NCBI RefSeq assembly: GCF_932526225.1
Contig: NC_064043.1
Coordinates: 8,609,501-8,673,500 of the forward strand
Source of the DNA: Nematostella vectensis
Taxonomy: Eukaryota; Cnidaria; Anthozoa; Actiniaria; Edwardsiidae
DNA length: 64,000 nt
Direction of reading: 5' to 3'
Part shown: positions 1 to 12,724 of the stretch, one piece after another
Numbering within the stretch: position 1 is the stretch's first letter
Layout of the letters: each line of letters starts with the position of its first letter
Notes under the pieces: generated by a model
Told to the model about the DNA's origin: nothing
Seen by the model: the letters and a program-made list of their open reading frames with translations, nothing else
The model's database searches: none
Translations under genes and position numbers: made by a program

Positions 1-8
1 ATATTAGG

Positions 9-163
9 GGCGTAGCCAGGGGGGTGGCCCAGGGGGGCCGGGCCCCCCTTCCAGCAGCCAAAAATACAATAAATGTATGAGACATTATCTAAAATACAGG
101 AGAAAATGTCTTGAAAGGATCTTTTGGGCCCCCTCCTGTTAAAAATCCTGGCTACGCCGCCGA
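9..163. repeat. Short dispersed element with inverted ends (MITE-like)
   Basis: The left end reads GGCGTAGCCAGG and the right end CCTGGCTACGCC, a 12-bp inverted repeat bounding about 155 bp with G/C-rich runs just inside both ends. A related copy in the opposite orientation lies near 19976-20020. Family unknown; target duplication not resolved. Confidence 0.5.
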
Positions 164-858
164 AGATGGCCTAAAACAAAAGATGGCCAAAAACAAAAGA
201 ATATGCAAGTACTCAGGGTTAGATCAAAAAATCATTTTTCCTCTTACTTCCATTGGCGAAGAACACCTCCACCGCGCAGTTCTGGAGCAGATAGCGTCTA
301 GAGAAAACCGCCTTGATTTGGTCGATGGGCCACTTGCCATGCAGGCCATCCATATACAACAAGACCTGGAACACGAGAAACACAGACTTGAGATGCAAAC
401 TTGACAGCTTGACAACACCAACTAGGTAGGATTGCCACAGGGGGCAGGGTCGTGCCAGCTTCGTTTGAACAGGGCTTAGGACAGTTTACATGCATGGAGT
501 GGACATGGACTGATAATTAACGCTTCAGAAAAACACAAAGGGTGATTTCGTCAAGGCTATCCTTAGCTTCACTAAAAAGAACCCTGGATTATCCCAGGAT
601 GCGTCGAGACCTTATCTTCGGTCTTGTTATCAAGTGCGTGACACGGTAAACACGTGATGCGCCATTTTGTCACGCAAGCTCCCAAATCTAGTATGGTGTT
701 TTCCGGGATTTTGGAATATTGGGATGTCTGTGACGCGCTTACAAAAAAGGGGGCTGGGTCAGGTCACTTCGAGCGCGATGTCGTATGAGACTTGCCCGCA
801 ACACCTCTACAACTCGAGTCGTAGAGCGTGAATCAGCCTAAAACTCCGCCACGATGCT

Positions 859-905
859 CGTAGTGTGTACGACACACTACTACGTAGTGTGTCGTACACA
901 CTACG
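859..905. repeat. Perfect 20-bp inverted repeat (hairpin)
   Basis: The arms at 859-878 and 886-905 are exact reverse complements separated by a 7-nt loop. Further direct and inverted copies of ACGTGTAGT follow to about 955. It may be a small foldback element. Confidence 0.75.
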
Positions 906-3900
906 TGTAGTACGTGTAGTCACTACGTGTAGTGTGTAAGACACGTCGTACACGACTAAATCGTGCTGTCTACACCAGCCTTAAGTCAGCTTATCAGTGG
1001 CACGCCCGCCTTTCCCAATTAGCTTTCTAACGCCTGTATGCAGGTAATCGTCGCAAAATGACGTAAAATTTTCTTGATTCGTATCTTTTAAAATGATGGG
1101 ATTACGGCCGGTATCGGCGAAAGAGAGAACGTGTTGTCTTGTTTAAGTTGTGAACTTCTTGTCTTTTAGTTGCATTGAAAACCAAGAAGTATCGCGTTTA
1201 ATACTGTAAATTGCTTGCTCCTTTGTGTTAGAAAGATTGCGAAATTTAGTCCGAATTAAGTCCGGATATTTTGGGCAAAAAGCGAAAATTGAGTGTCGCA
1301 CGTCCTAGGAGTCAAGAACTTCAGAGATGCTGCTGCTTCGTGCGACATATTATTTTTTAATATTATTTTTTTTTTATCATAAGACTGTCAACAGTCACTT
1401 GACATCTGAAAGCCCCTCCGTGAAGCATCTACACTCGTTTTTAATAAGAACGTCTAATTTTCGGTTAAGGCTGGGCCATTTTATTTTTTGGAGTACTGTT
1501 TTTTTTGGCTGAAAATGTTCTTAAGGATGTTTCTAAACTACAGTGTACGAAAATAAGATAGATGTGAAGTATAAGAAGGAGAATTACCCAAATGATCAAT
1601 AAAAATGATATTTAAGGTTGTTATTATGAACATCACATGATGAATCTGCTTTTTTAAACGCATCACACGAACAAAACAGTATATTGCTGCTATCTGAGCC
1701 TCGGCATGTTTTTAACATGTTCTTAGAAATTGGTGAAATCTCAGGGTGAACGTTCTTATATAAAAAGGTTCTTTAAAAATAGTGTACCTCTCAATCAACC
1801 AGGCCTTTTTAAAACTAGCTTGCAGTTAATTAATTGAACGTCAAACATATATTTTTCTGTGCTCTCGCTCGTAAAATATCACTAAACTGCTTGGATAGCG
1901 ATTTTTTCTCGTTTATTAGAATGTCGTTCAGGATTGCCTTTGATAAGCCAAACCGCGCTATTATGTAATGCTAGTTGTTTATTTAACGTCGCTTGCCGAA
2001 AGCCATTGTTATCAAGAAGACAAAATAAAGACACGAGGCAGCCACGAACTTGAAAGCTACCGCAAAAAAGATTACAACAAGATATACCTGCTATTCGATG
2101 TATACGATGGCAAAAAATACAACCTAGAGATAGGAAACACAGACTTTCATTTCGAGTCTTTTATTCCCATATTGAAGTCTTAGTTTAGTAGCTATATTAT
2201 TTTTATTTCCAAGTAAACGAGTTATTTTCGGCCAGATACGTTTGTATTGAACATTTGTCCAGTGCCGGCTTTACAAACGATTTTCGTTTGCCACTCAAAC
2301 AACAATTCATTGTATTAAACAATTTTAGTCAAGTGGTATCACGGCTCGTCGCTAGAAAACTGATATTACCTTGCTCAATAAAGAAAAGGAATAAATGATT
2401 GGTTTGTGTCAAAACAGAAATGAAATTTGGGCAGTGCAAGACTTATCTTAATGTTATTACATTCTACTTTGTTACAACTGTCAAATAATCTCCCAGTAAA
2501 AGGCTACTAAGCCGTTGGGTCACTAATTTTTGTGAGACATTCTCACCTGACAGGATAAATGCTTTATGTTCGCTAATTGCGCAAACGTCAGGTCGCCATA
2601 GAAACGATATAACGGTCCGTTTTGTGGCCCGCAGTGCGGAGTTCAACATTAATAATCTCTTAGTCGCGTACCCAGCCGACGTGGGATTGTTTGGCCTCCC
2701 AGGGGTGGGCGAATTTAATAAGATATTTCATAAGTAATAAGAAAACAGATTTGTCTAAAAAGGACGTACGTTTATGGGAAGCATGCCTTGGTAAATTCAA
2801 GGCAGACATACCGCTGAATTATGTTCGGCCGCCGCTGGTGAAAAATATGTTCATAGTTCTGGGAAAAGCTTGGCCTGATTTCGACGTCAATTTCAAAGAA
2901 AACAAGGATAAGTCACTCAGCCGTGTGTGTGATTTTTAAAACAGTTACAAAGTGTAAAATGCCGCCTTTTGTTTGACTTTCAGACACTGTTTCAAAAACG
3001 CCGGTCAAATAAAAGCTAAGAAAAACACCAAGAGTTGATGATCGGCTTAGCTATGTAAATCGACGAGAGGTAGGACTACTGCCTTGCGTAATTAGCTTTT
3101 ACAGAGCCTGCGGTTTTGTTGTTTGCTACATAAAGCTGAAGACCTTTTGTAGGTCTGAATTGACTGAGTCGCCCGTTGAGTACAATTGTAAGGATCTGCG
3201 AGAGGCCATCAGACACGTTCTACAAGGACATTCAAAAAAGTTTTGACTATTTAATAGGTCTGTCATTGAGAGCTCACAAGGCTAAGTGAACGACAATTTG
3301 CCATACAAAACACAAGAGACGTATCAATTTCACAAAATTAAAGAACATAATTCATAAACTCTCTCGCTACGAAAGACGAAATATCTGATATAAAATAAAA
3401 ATACAAATGTCACTTGTTTTACAGAAAATGTCTGAGAGCTGGTTTGTAAAGAGATCTCTAAAATATATTGGTTAAAATCACGTCATTTTTACGCCCCAAT
3501 CAGTGCATGGCTGGATTTTGTGAAATATAAAATAAAATGCCATACATTAATGGAGAGAAATATCGGCCAACTGGTCAAGCGACAGATAGAAAAACCTGCT
3601 TCTAGTTAACAAAAAAACGTGTTAATCACGCTGTCAGAACTTAATGAAAAAGCGCGTCAAATTTCGTGCTATTTCAGATGACGAAAAACCACCAAAACAC
3701 GCTAGAATAGGATTTATCGTACCTATGAAAAATAAAGCGAACCGCACAAAATTCCTGCGGAGAAAAAACTAATTTGAAAAACCTTTCTAAACATTCGGAT
3801 CCCTCAGAACGTGACTGACAAAAGTCATGACTTGACCCAAATACAACAATATTATCAATACCTTGTTTTAAATTGTGTATTCTAGAGAACGTGAGGAAAA

Positions 3901-5448
3901 CATGAAATATCTTACATTATTAGCCGCCTGTTGTACAGAATTTCAGGGAAAACTTGAACAGGACATGTATCAAGAGCAACAAAAAATGAATTAAAAAAGG
4001 CTTCTGTTTTGCCTAAGTTTCCCTATTCAAGAAGCCCAATGTTGTGTGGTTTGTCGTTTTGTCTTCGGAGTAAATGATAGTACAAGTGTTTTGACTGCAA
4101 TCTGGAGGCGCATACGACCTTATCGGATAATCGAACAAATAAGGGAAATACTAATAATATAGGAAGAAATTACACTTTTCTGAAGAGAAGATAAGAACAC
4201 ATTATCTGAAGAGTCAAGGAAAACATTTTTTAAACTGATATGCCACCGACATAGTAGGTATTAAACTTCTGGAATGACGCGGTGTTTGCTAAACAGAGAA
4301 TTTGCGATGTTTTGCTTCTTTTCGGGTCTTGTACTTGAAAACTTATATATAAAGAATTGTTCATTTATTGCAAGCGTAGGAATATAATCACATTCAAAAT
4401 CATACATGGTGTTGACAAGAAAAGTGATTGTTCGACTTATAACAACTGAGTCAAACGTGTGCCATAGGACTATGAGGGTAGTTCAATGATGCTGAGGTGA
4501 TGTTTAACTATTTAAAAGATAAAAACGGGAGAAATACGGGTTTCTAGATTTTTTTGGATCTACCCAAAATAAAGTATGAAGTACAACTAATTTTGTTTTC
4601 CAATAAAATACACCGTACTGTACATAAAAAGCCAGTTAAAGTTAAAGATATTGTGGCGAATCAACGTAAAATAGAGTGCTTCTGAGGAAGAAATCAAAAC
4701 TTAGCGTCGAAGGATCTAGAACAAGTTCTTTTGTTAGAGAAAAAAACTAATGCAATTTTCTAAAAGGCATCACTAACCCAAGTAATTGTAATAGCTATAA
4801 TAGCTCTTAGTTGTCTAAATCAGCTTGAATCGGATAAGGGCTTCATTATTAACTCGTATATGAGACCACCGCCCCGACCACATCTGCTCGCCAGGACAGC
4901 AAAAGGTGAAAACGCATTTTAAACTGAAATAAGCCCAAATTCAGAGAAAAAAAGCCATTCTTCATGGCAAATTCAACATTTATATAACAAACCTACATTA
5001 AAGGAGAATAACTTAAGTTTTTACAATAATAAATAAAAATAAAATTACACTTTTCCCTCACAGGTGCCTGTTCTGGCTGAAATTGAAAAATGATTTCCTT
5101 GAAAAAGCACAACGCTTAGATAATAATCCATAATAAATATAATCCTCTTAATCTTTTGGGGAATTGCTTCTTAGACTTGGTCTAAACTTCATTTAAGGTT
5201 AATAATTACAGTAAGAAAATTTTTATAGTTGAGTACATTTGCTAGGCGTGACTCAAACATAACATGAAAAAGAGAGAAATTTCAGACCAACAAGAATTTG
5301 CCTTAGAGAGGGATTATGTATTTGCCTTAAAGAGACATAATCTCGTTGTTTGTTCAAGGCTAAACTCTGGGTCCTGGACAGAAAGGATAATTTTTAATTT
5401 TTCGTGGTGTTTTATAGCTGGCTTGGGATAATGATGGAACGAGTATTT
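906..5448. other. Non-coding stretch, probably intron of the NBEA-family gene
   Basis: AT-rich sequence downstream of mab-21. I found no recognisable exon here: no remaining PH-BEACH, BEACH or WD40 exon of the neurobeachin gene on the minus strand, and no protein-like ORF of known family. Short ORFs at 1968-2183 and 2691-2939 match nothing I know. Tandem repeats, so abundant from 11.6 kb onward, are absent apart from the foldback near 859. Confidence 0.5.
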
Positions 5449-6528
5449 CTATGTCGCCTCAAAGCTAGATGGATTCGTCGCCAAGTCCCTTGCTAAATTC
5501 CAAACTTGTTTTGCCGCCTGGTCCAAGACAGTCCTTGACTTTCCTGCAAATAATTCTACGCCTTTAAGAAAAAAGTGCGGGCATTTTCTACACTGCAAAC
5601 ACGAGACTAACTGCAAGAGAATCCCATTTATGCGATGAAATAAAGCCTCGTCAAACCACTCGAAGTCCCTTGGGTGCTTCTCGCATTCATACAAGACTAG
5701 ATTCTTAAGGTGTATGTACTCTATACAGTCCCCTGGAACGTTCAAATGCTTGTCGCAAAGAGCCTTTAGCATGCTAACACACAGTCTGCGGCAACCTCCC
5801 GCCAAGAGCAGCTCCTCGGAGTCAGTAAAAGACAAGACCCACGCGTCTCCCTCCGTGTTCACTGGTTTGACAGAGGGGTAAGGATCCTTGGCCAGGAGGT
5901 TAAACCCGCGCAGTTTGATGTTAGCCACGGCAGCCTGGCTGGGCCAATATGAGTCCGGCGACGGCCACGAGCATGTGTTCTGCGGCCAAATAGCGCCACA
6001 GCGGAATGCCGGGATAAGCTCAACGGTGTAAGTGTCATTGATGGAGAGTACGGTGGAATGGGAGTTCGCGCCGACCATCTGTACTTGACTCTGTAGATTC
6101 CCGCGACGTATCGCCTCACCGACCAGAGACGTGAACCGTGATCGCATTTTGCGAGCCGATAAGTAGCCTGAAGCCGTGATAAACTCTGTCCACAGAGACA
6201 TGGACCGTTTGCGTTCGTCACTTAGTTTGAGCATAGCGCAGCCGGACGGACAACCGTCATCTATGAAGTTGAAGACTCCCATCTGATTCAAGTATAAACA
6301 TACTTCAAACCGCTTTGGAGAGACAACATACAGGCCGAGGTATCTTCCGTCAAGCTGCTTCAAAGATGAGATAAACCTAGGCTCGAGCGCTTCCACATGC
6401 TTGAGTACCTCGGGGACGACACGGCAGACGTTAGCGATGGCTTGGTAAGTCTCGCTCTTCCGTCGGTGGACTATGTTACTCACAAAGTGCTTCATGTTCG
6501 TGTTGTAGCGGCCAGAGAAGCAGGCCAT
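5449..6528 (-). CDS. mab-21: Mab-21-like protein (MAB21L1/2 family), single exon
   Basis: Encodes 359 residues, exactly the length of vertebrate MAB21L1/2, and aligns with them end to end. Visible family blocks include EPRFISSL (49-56), YLNQMGVFNF (79-88), SMSLWTEFITASGYLSARK (109-127), the cysteine-rich SCLQCRKCPHFF and the closing AAKQVWNLARD segment. The open frame extends upstream to a GTG, but the first ATG is at 6528, so that start is chosen. Mab-21 proteins are developmental regulators with a cGAS-like nucleotidyltransferase fold and no settled catalytic activity. The first acidic residue of the E-x-E pair in vertebrates is Arg73 here (Glu75 kept). The gene lies 6.2 kb downstream of the last visible neurobeachin exon on the same strand, so it is probably nested in that gene's intron, as vertebrate MAB21L1 and MAB21L2 are in NBEA and LRBA. 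No intron interrupts the coding sequence. Confidence 0.96.
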   Translation of the reverse strand: MACFSGRYNTNMKHFVSNIVHRRKSETYQAIANVCRVVPEVLKHVEALEPRFISSLKQLDGRYLGLYVVSPKRFEVCLYLNQMGVFNFIDDGCPSGCAMLKLSDERKRSMSLWTEFITASGYLSARKMRSRFTSLVGEAIRRGNLQSQVQMVGANSHSTVLSINDTYTVELIPAFRCGAIWPQNTCSWPSPDSYWPSQAAVANIKLRGFNLLAKDPYPSVKPVNTEGDAWVLSFTDSEELLLAGGCRRLCVSMLKALCDKHLNVPGDCIEYIHLKNLVLYECEKHPRDFEWFDEALFHRINGILLQLVSCLQCRKCPHFFLKGVELFAGKSRTVLDQAAKQVWNLARDLATNPSSFEAT

Positions 6529-9500
6529 AGCACGAGACACATCCGTGTGAACGACTGGTGACTTGTCAGCATTGATATGAGCGAGCTCGTTTGTGGTCAG
6601 TGTTTTCAGCGGTGGAGTTGTTCCGGTTCGAGGTATTAAGGTTGTATAGTCGGACCAATTGAACTTGTCAGAGCTTATTAATCTCCGTAACAAAGACACA
6701 AACCGACCTTCATAAGAGGGGGAGGTAATTTCAGCACGCCATTCAAGAGCCCCTCTAATAAACCTCTCTTAATCAAATGATATCAATCTCAAGTGGAATC
6801 AGTACATTTTCGTGCTCTTCAAACGCGAATCCTTCTCGATCACCGAACTCGTGGTTTATCCGCATAATCTTTCTACTTGAATGGCGCTCGTTTTGAAGCT
6901 CAAACATTGAGCGCGCCTGAGCCAAAGCCTTGCAGTTTGCTTATGTTATTAAATTCTCTAAACAACGACCGCCCACCGCTAGCGCTTTATTGCACCCGAT
7001 ATTGAGCTTTCTCGCTAGAATGCTCACTTGATTGTATCCACGGGAGAGGGCACATCTAATAAGGTATCGTCAGGTGGTTTAGACTAGCTCGAAACCAGCA
7101 CGAGGGGTTGGTGCTCGATTCGACTAGCGGGCACGGGTTTACGCGCGTTCGACCCGAGGGGCTAGTTTGAATACTTATCTTAATAACGCAAGTTATTGCG
7201 AATAATTTAGCGGTCTTAAAAAGCAATAAATCAAACGCAAACAGTAGCGGTAAACGAACAGCCGGCAAGGCTCAGCAATTGGAACTTGGGTTGGCCCTGC
7301 GAGCCCCCAAGGTTTTCGTGCGAATTTTCGTACGCATTTGACGAATCTTGTAATTTGCCACTCTCAGGTGTCGAGCTCCTTATGTCAGATTGAAAAAGGT
7401 GAGAAGAGCTATCGGCGGGCGTGAAATCCCAATAAGACGATCAATTCAGCAGGTTACGATTTGTGGGTTAAGTGGTTAGCACGAATAGCTTGGGATTGCT
7501 TAAATCGGATAATTGTTGAGGGAAAGATTAACAAGCTGGGATGTTGCCGAAGACCTCAAAGAAAAATCGGCTCCGTGATGACGAGAAAGTTATTAAAAAT
7601 GTGTTGATTAGCATATGCTGGCACGAGAAATTGCTCGCAAACGACATGCGCAATAATAGCAAACACGATGGTGTTCTTATACAAACACTGAAAAGTCGCC
7701 GTGTACTGTACAAGCAAAACACGCCAATGTCAAAGAGAGTTTATGTATGTTTGAGAGGAAATATCAATGACTTGCCCTCAGGGCGAGCATAGAGGGAGAT
7801 GTTACGGAAATGTCAGAGCAGTTTGAGTTATTCAATGTTCATTACATGCGAGGAATTGACCGGTGATGCTCTCTCCCTCTCAATAACCGGATCTGAAAGC
7901 TGTGTATAACATCTCCGGTGGGGACCAAATACACCAATAAATCCACCATTATCATCACCAATAGACCTCAATAAAACACCAATAATAGCAAATGTGACTC
8001 ATTTATGACAGAGAACCTCTTAGATTAATCGACATCTACTATAAAACTCCTTAAGTTAAGACCTAATTGGCCGCGCGAAATAGATGTCGAGGCCGCAGTG
8101 ACGTCACTTGTAGCCCGCCAAAGCACTGGGTCTGAAGCAAGCGAACAAAGACTCTGTGATTAAAATCGAACTTTTGTAGTTATTGGAAATAAAACGTTTA
8201 ATAAAATAATGCTATGGGTCGGTGAGTTTGCAGATTAAACGAGTCAAATCAGCAGACCATGACAATATGAGCAAACACCGGCTTAGCCAACTCGAGAAAA
8301 CATTTACCTTGGGAAACAAAACGGTTTCTGGCGCGCTTTCGAGGGTTTCGCTTGTGCCGTGTTTGCAGACGGAAAAAATGCTCCAAAATGATCACATTTT
8401 TTAATGTTTGTAGTAAAAAGCGAAGCAGATCCTTTTGTATCTTTATTGTTCGTGTTCATTTAAAATAGGACTGTGTTTTTATTGTCTTCATTTTCCAATA
8501 GAAAACTGAGAGTTTCCATTTTTTTTTCTGTGGAATTTATACAGTGCTGAGAAAAATACTAACAAAATAAACGAGGTTGATTAAATCGACTTTCTAGTCT
8601 AAAATATCAACAAATAATCTTATCTTTAGAATCTTTTACAAAGAAGTAAAATTTTGTTACAAAAACTAATTTATTAAAGTAAAGCAAATAAAACGGCGAA
8701 CTCCTTATCATGTTTTGATTAAACTAGTTTTGAGAGCGAGAACTTCGCAACTTGCTTAAAAAATTACATACATTTTGAAGTAGTTTTGAGTTTTCGTAGG
8801 GTTTTTGGTGAGTGCTTTTTTAGGTAGAGGAAAGAGAGATCTCAGTAAAAACTTAACTCTAAGTGTCGCATACACTTTTTTTTTTCTAAATTTATCTAAT
8901 GAATGGTTCAACATTATCAAACTTTTAAAAGAAAAAGACTCAAAGAGAGCATATTCCGCCCCATAAATCAACTGAACGACCTTGCTGACGACAACTACAA
9001 ATTATAAGTTCGGTTTAATAGTTCTTAGAGACGAAAAAGCAATCTAGTTATTTAAAACCTATATAGCAATGAACACACGAAGACGTCACAATAAAAAGAG
9101 TTTGGAGTTTGAAGGGAAGGTAAAAGACTCGACATGGGGCTGTTCGGAATACGCCTCAAATTTACTACCGGCTGATTTGAACTCATATAGATTTAACCGT
9201 TTTATTAAAAATTTCTATAAAAGCGGTATACATTTGTTGAGATTACTAGAAATAAAGATGCATGGAACCAAAAATAGCCAAAGTTAATGGACGCATAAAT
9301 AAAGGCTGCTGAGGATAATTGTTTACGGTAGGAACAGACTTGGTAAAGTGGTTCTTTTTAGTCGAGAAGGGATTAACTTTGTCCAAATTGACTCTTATTT
9401 TATTCAATGCAAAACAAAAAAAAACATACTTAAAAGCTTTTAAAATGTTATTGTGCTTAAAGCTCTTTAAAGTTATGTGACTCGCTTTGACATGAATTAT

Positions 9501-11649
9501 TCGTACGATTCACTTTTAATCCATTTAGAAACGCGGACAAGCCACTTCACAACCAGAATCTTTTAAGACAGGGACAGCTTTCAAGATACAAGGCTTCCAA
9601 AACGAACTGAGGAATCTAAAGAAAACACTTTATTTTTCGACACGGATAAACATGTCAATGAGGACACTAAACTACACAAAATGTCTTGTCAGCTACCCCC
9701 TCAGCTGACCTAGCAAAATTTCATTGAGTGTAGAGCAAGATATTAAAACCAGCTTAGACACAGGCATAGGACAATATCAGGTCAAACAATAAACGCAAAT
9801 TGGACTTTGTGGGAAGCTAAGGATATGTCGGAAAGTCGAGCTGACGTTCCGAATATTGCTCGATTGTTTTTACGCGCTCGAGAAGAATCAAAATGCCAGA
9901 GCATTGAAATTAAACTTCAGCTGGGTAAGCAAGGAGCAAGCTGCCTTAACGTGCAGACAAAGAGAGTTTAATTGTGGGATCGACTAATAACATGGGATTT
10001 AGAGATAGTCGTAAGAGGGGTAGGGGAAATCATTTCAAAGAGTGACAACTTTTCCCAACTAATCCCATCACTAGATGCAATTCAAAAAAAAAAAATCAAT
10101 TTCACGAGATTTATATCAGCATAATAGAATTAGCTATCTGTAGTTGAGATGTCCAAAAACAGTTCTTCGTCTTTAGGTTTGTAAACCACATAAATGCCTC
10201 GATTTTATATAAAAAAAGGTCACGGTAGCTAAACAGTTTCGATAAATAAAATTCTTTTTTTCTGATCAAAATATGACAAAAGGGAATGTGGCCACAATCT
10301 GCAACTTGACATGACGACTTGCTATGACGATTGTTCTGAATTAGAAAACGAGCCAAACGAACAAAAAGAAAGGACCTTAGTGACTATGAAGCACAACAAA
10401 GAGCATTGACAGACTACAGAGATGAAAAGTTGTTAATTAGAAAAGCGAATACCTCACCATTACACGCACGTCGACATAGGAAAGAGATTTCGCTTACACA
10501 ATACATTACTTTTGAGCCTTAAATCTACGAAAAGGAATACGGCATGTGCTTAAACTACCACCGTTAAGTTGAGAGCCTAATCACATTGAAATTAATGAGG
10601 GTTAAATAGAGAGTTTTTTTTCGCTCGATGATTCTCTGACTTGGAAGGGCGTGGTAGAAAAGGAAAATCTTTAACGCAGACAATCAAACGAGACAGAAAG
10701 TAAAATGATATCAATAAAAAAGCACTATTGGTCAGAAAAGGGTGTTTTCACTAAAAAGGTCATACAATTGAAAAAGTGAATAGTAATTATCAGATGAGCG
10801 TGCGCGAATTTAAAAGTTTTCCGGATAAAGATAAGCTTTATGTATGAACGTCCACAAAAAGCATCATTTTAAAAAAACATTACAAGAAACAATACACACA
10901 AAAACAGTACCTTTCGCAAATGTTAATAACTTTGCGTATTCTTTGAGTTATGCATATTGTACAAATTCGAAAAGGCTATTTCCAATATCAAAAAAGGAAA
11001 ACTTAATTGTGAAGAGACAAGTAAAAATATTTCCAACAGAAGGGAAAAGGAGATAAGTGAATTAAAATTATGGATAAAAATAAAGGATGAGGGAAACATT
11101 CAATCGAGTGTATCATGGACTAGCACCAGTTATGGTCACGGTTTTCCTTTTTAGCCATCACCCTCTCATCGAATAAGCACTTCTCTAGCAATAAGAGTTT
11201 TCCTCTTATCAAGTGTGTTTGTACCATAATGGATAACAAAGGGGCGTGTGGTACATTTCTTACCGTCTTATAAAAGATGGAACGTTAACCTTTACCTCCA
11301 CGTTGATTCTCTAGACGCGAGATAACAAACGGCACAGAGCCACAGGGACATAGCCTTCTGAGAATATAACGCTCTAGCCTCTTTGCTGCTTCCATACACG
11401 AAAGGGCAAGGCCTCAAGTCACGCTAAGTCTTCCTGTGGGAGACACAAGGCCGCGGGATGAACGCGTCTCTAAAAGGATCTAAGGTTAGACCCTGACGAC
11501 TGCAAGTCGCGATGTGTCTCACTGTGGAATGGCGTACTGTCTCGAAAACACCGAGTCTTAAGTACAAAGGAGTTATTTGACCCCTCTATCAGCGTGACCC
11601 TCCTTTGTTCTAGATCAGCATTAAAGAAATTTCTCCGCCATGACTGTAA
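6529..11649. other. Non-coding stretch upstream of mab-21
   Basis: Contains the mab-21 5' flank and AT-rich sequence without any exon I can recognise on either strand. Inferred to be part of the large NBEA-family intron and the likely place for mab-21 promoter and enhancers, but no specific site can be named. Tandem repeats are nearly absent. Confidence 0.5.
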
Positions 11650-11905
11650 ATAACCCTTACTGAAAGGGCTTGTAAACGATAGGGAACCCCCTTTGATTAT
11701 GCAGTAGAGAACTATCTACGTCCTGAGCCTTACTGGAAGGCTTGCAAACGATAGGGAAGCTCCTTTGAGGACTATCTCCGTCCTTGGCCTTACTGAAAGG
11801 CTAGCAAACGATAGGAAACCCCCTTTGTTTATGCAGTAGAGACCTATCTTCGTCCTGAGCCTTACTCAGAGTCTTGCAAACGGTAGGGAACCTCCTCTGC
11901 TCACT
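11650..11905. repeat. Tandem repeat, about 72-bp unit, four copies
   Basis: The blocks CCTTACTGAAAGG and AAACGATAGGGAA recur at spacings of 73, 60 and 72 bp; the 60-bp copy lacks a 12-bp piece. The array lies in the last visible (unfinished) intron of the NBEA-family gene, about 0.8 kb past exon 35. Confidence 0.8.
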
Positions 11906-12578
11906 CTGCTCACAATCCGCATAAGAGCGCTTTTTCAATGAATCTCACAAGTCGGTTTACGAACGGGATATGTCCTACGCAAGGTTCGTGTAGTTTTTCT
12001 TCTGTTAAGATTACCAACAAACAGGGATGAAAATGTTCTGGTGTGAGCTTATATACCATTGATAAACATTTCAGGAACAATTCAAAACAATGAGACCTCA
12101 AAAAGTTTATGTTCAATAGGGTATCATATTTCATGATATTCATTTGTGAGGATCGGATTACACATCACTACAGAATACTAAGGTTTAGCACAAGACAACG
12201 CAAAGGAAGCTGTTTGAGTTCATTAGTCCCTCTATGTGTAGCTAAAGCTCTGACATATTATAAGACAACTCAAAGAAAACTATTTGCGTCCATACAGCAC
12301 CACAAAATACCAACACAACCAATACAACACTACGGAAGCTTATAAAAACTGTTTTTTTAGTTTAATCAGGAAGAGCGAATGATCAAAAGGGAGCTGCCCG
12401 TTTGTCTCTTCATGTAGCTGAGGGTGCGGTCCGACAGATAGCCATGAAGTCGAAATAGAATGAACAGATATGTACACTCCTATCTTTACAGGTACAATTT
12501 TCTCGTTATTTTTCTCTCACTAAGATCTCGCCTGGGCCGATTTCATATTGATTTAAATTCTTAGTGTGGCGGCTGAAT

Positions 12579-12633
12579 AAGTAAAGGAGTCTATTTCAAA
12601 ATTAACTTAATCTTGAAATAGGCTCCTTTACTT
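12579..12633. repeat. 21-bp inverted repeat with 13-nt loop
   Basis: The arms 12579-12599 and 12613-12633 pair with one T/C difference that would be a G-U wobble in RNA; two further base pairs extend the stem outward. It lies about 90 nt past the exon 35 donor. Could be a small foldback element or a short miRNA-like hairpin. Confidence 0.6.
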
Positions 12634-12724
12634 ATCATGAGGCAAATTCAATATAAAAATGCCAATAAATGCAAGTCTGTGAAAACCGTAACAAGGATTG
12701 TGTAAAAGTCTTTAATAGACGCAC

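Noticed and set aside
111-404. 97-codon plus-strand ORF
   Set aside because: Looks partly protein-like (HLHRAVLEQIASRENRLDL) but starts inside the MITE-like repeat and matches no family I know; no splice context.
6529-6699. N-terminal extension of mab-21 to 416 residues
   Set aside because: The longer frame begins with GTG; the first ATG gives exactly the 359-residue family length.
1-12724. Remaining PH-BEACH, BEACH and WD40 exons of the NBEA-family gene
   Set aside because: Looked for conserved blocks on the minus strand and found none; they are inferred to lie beyond the left edge.
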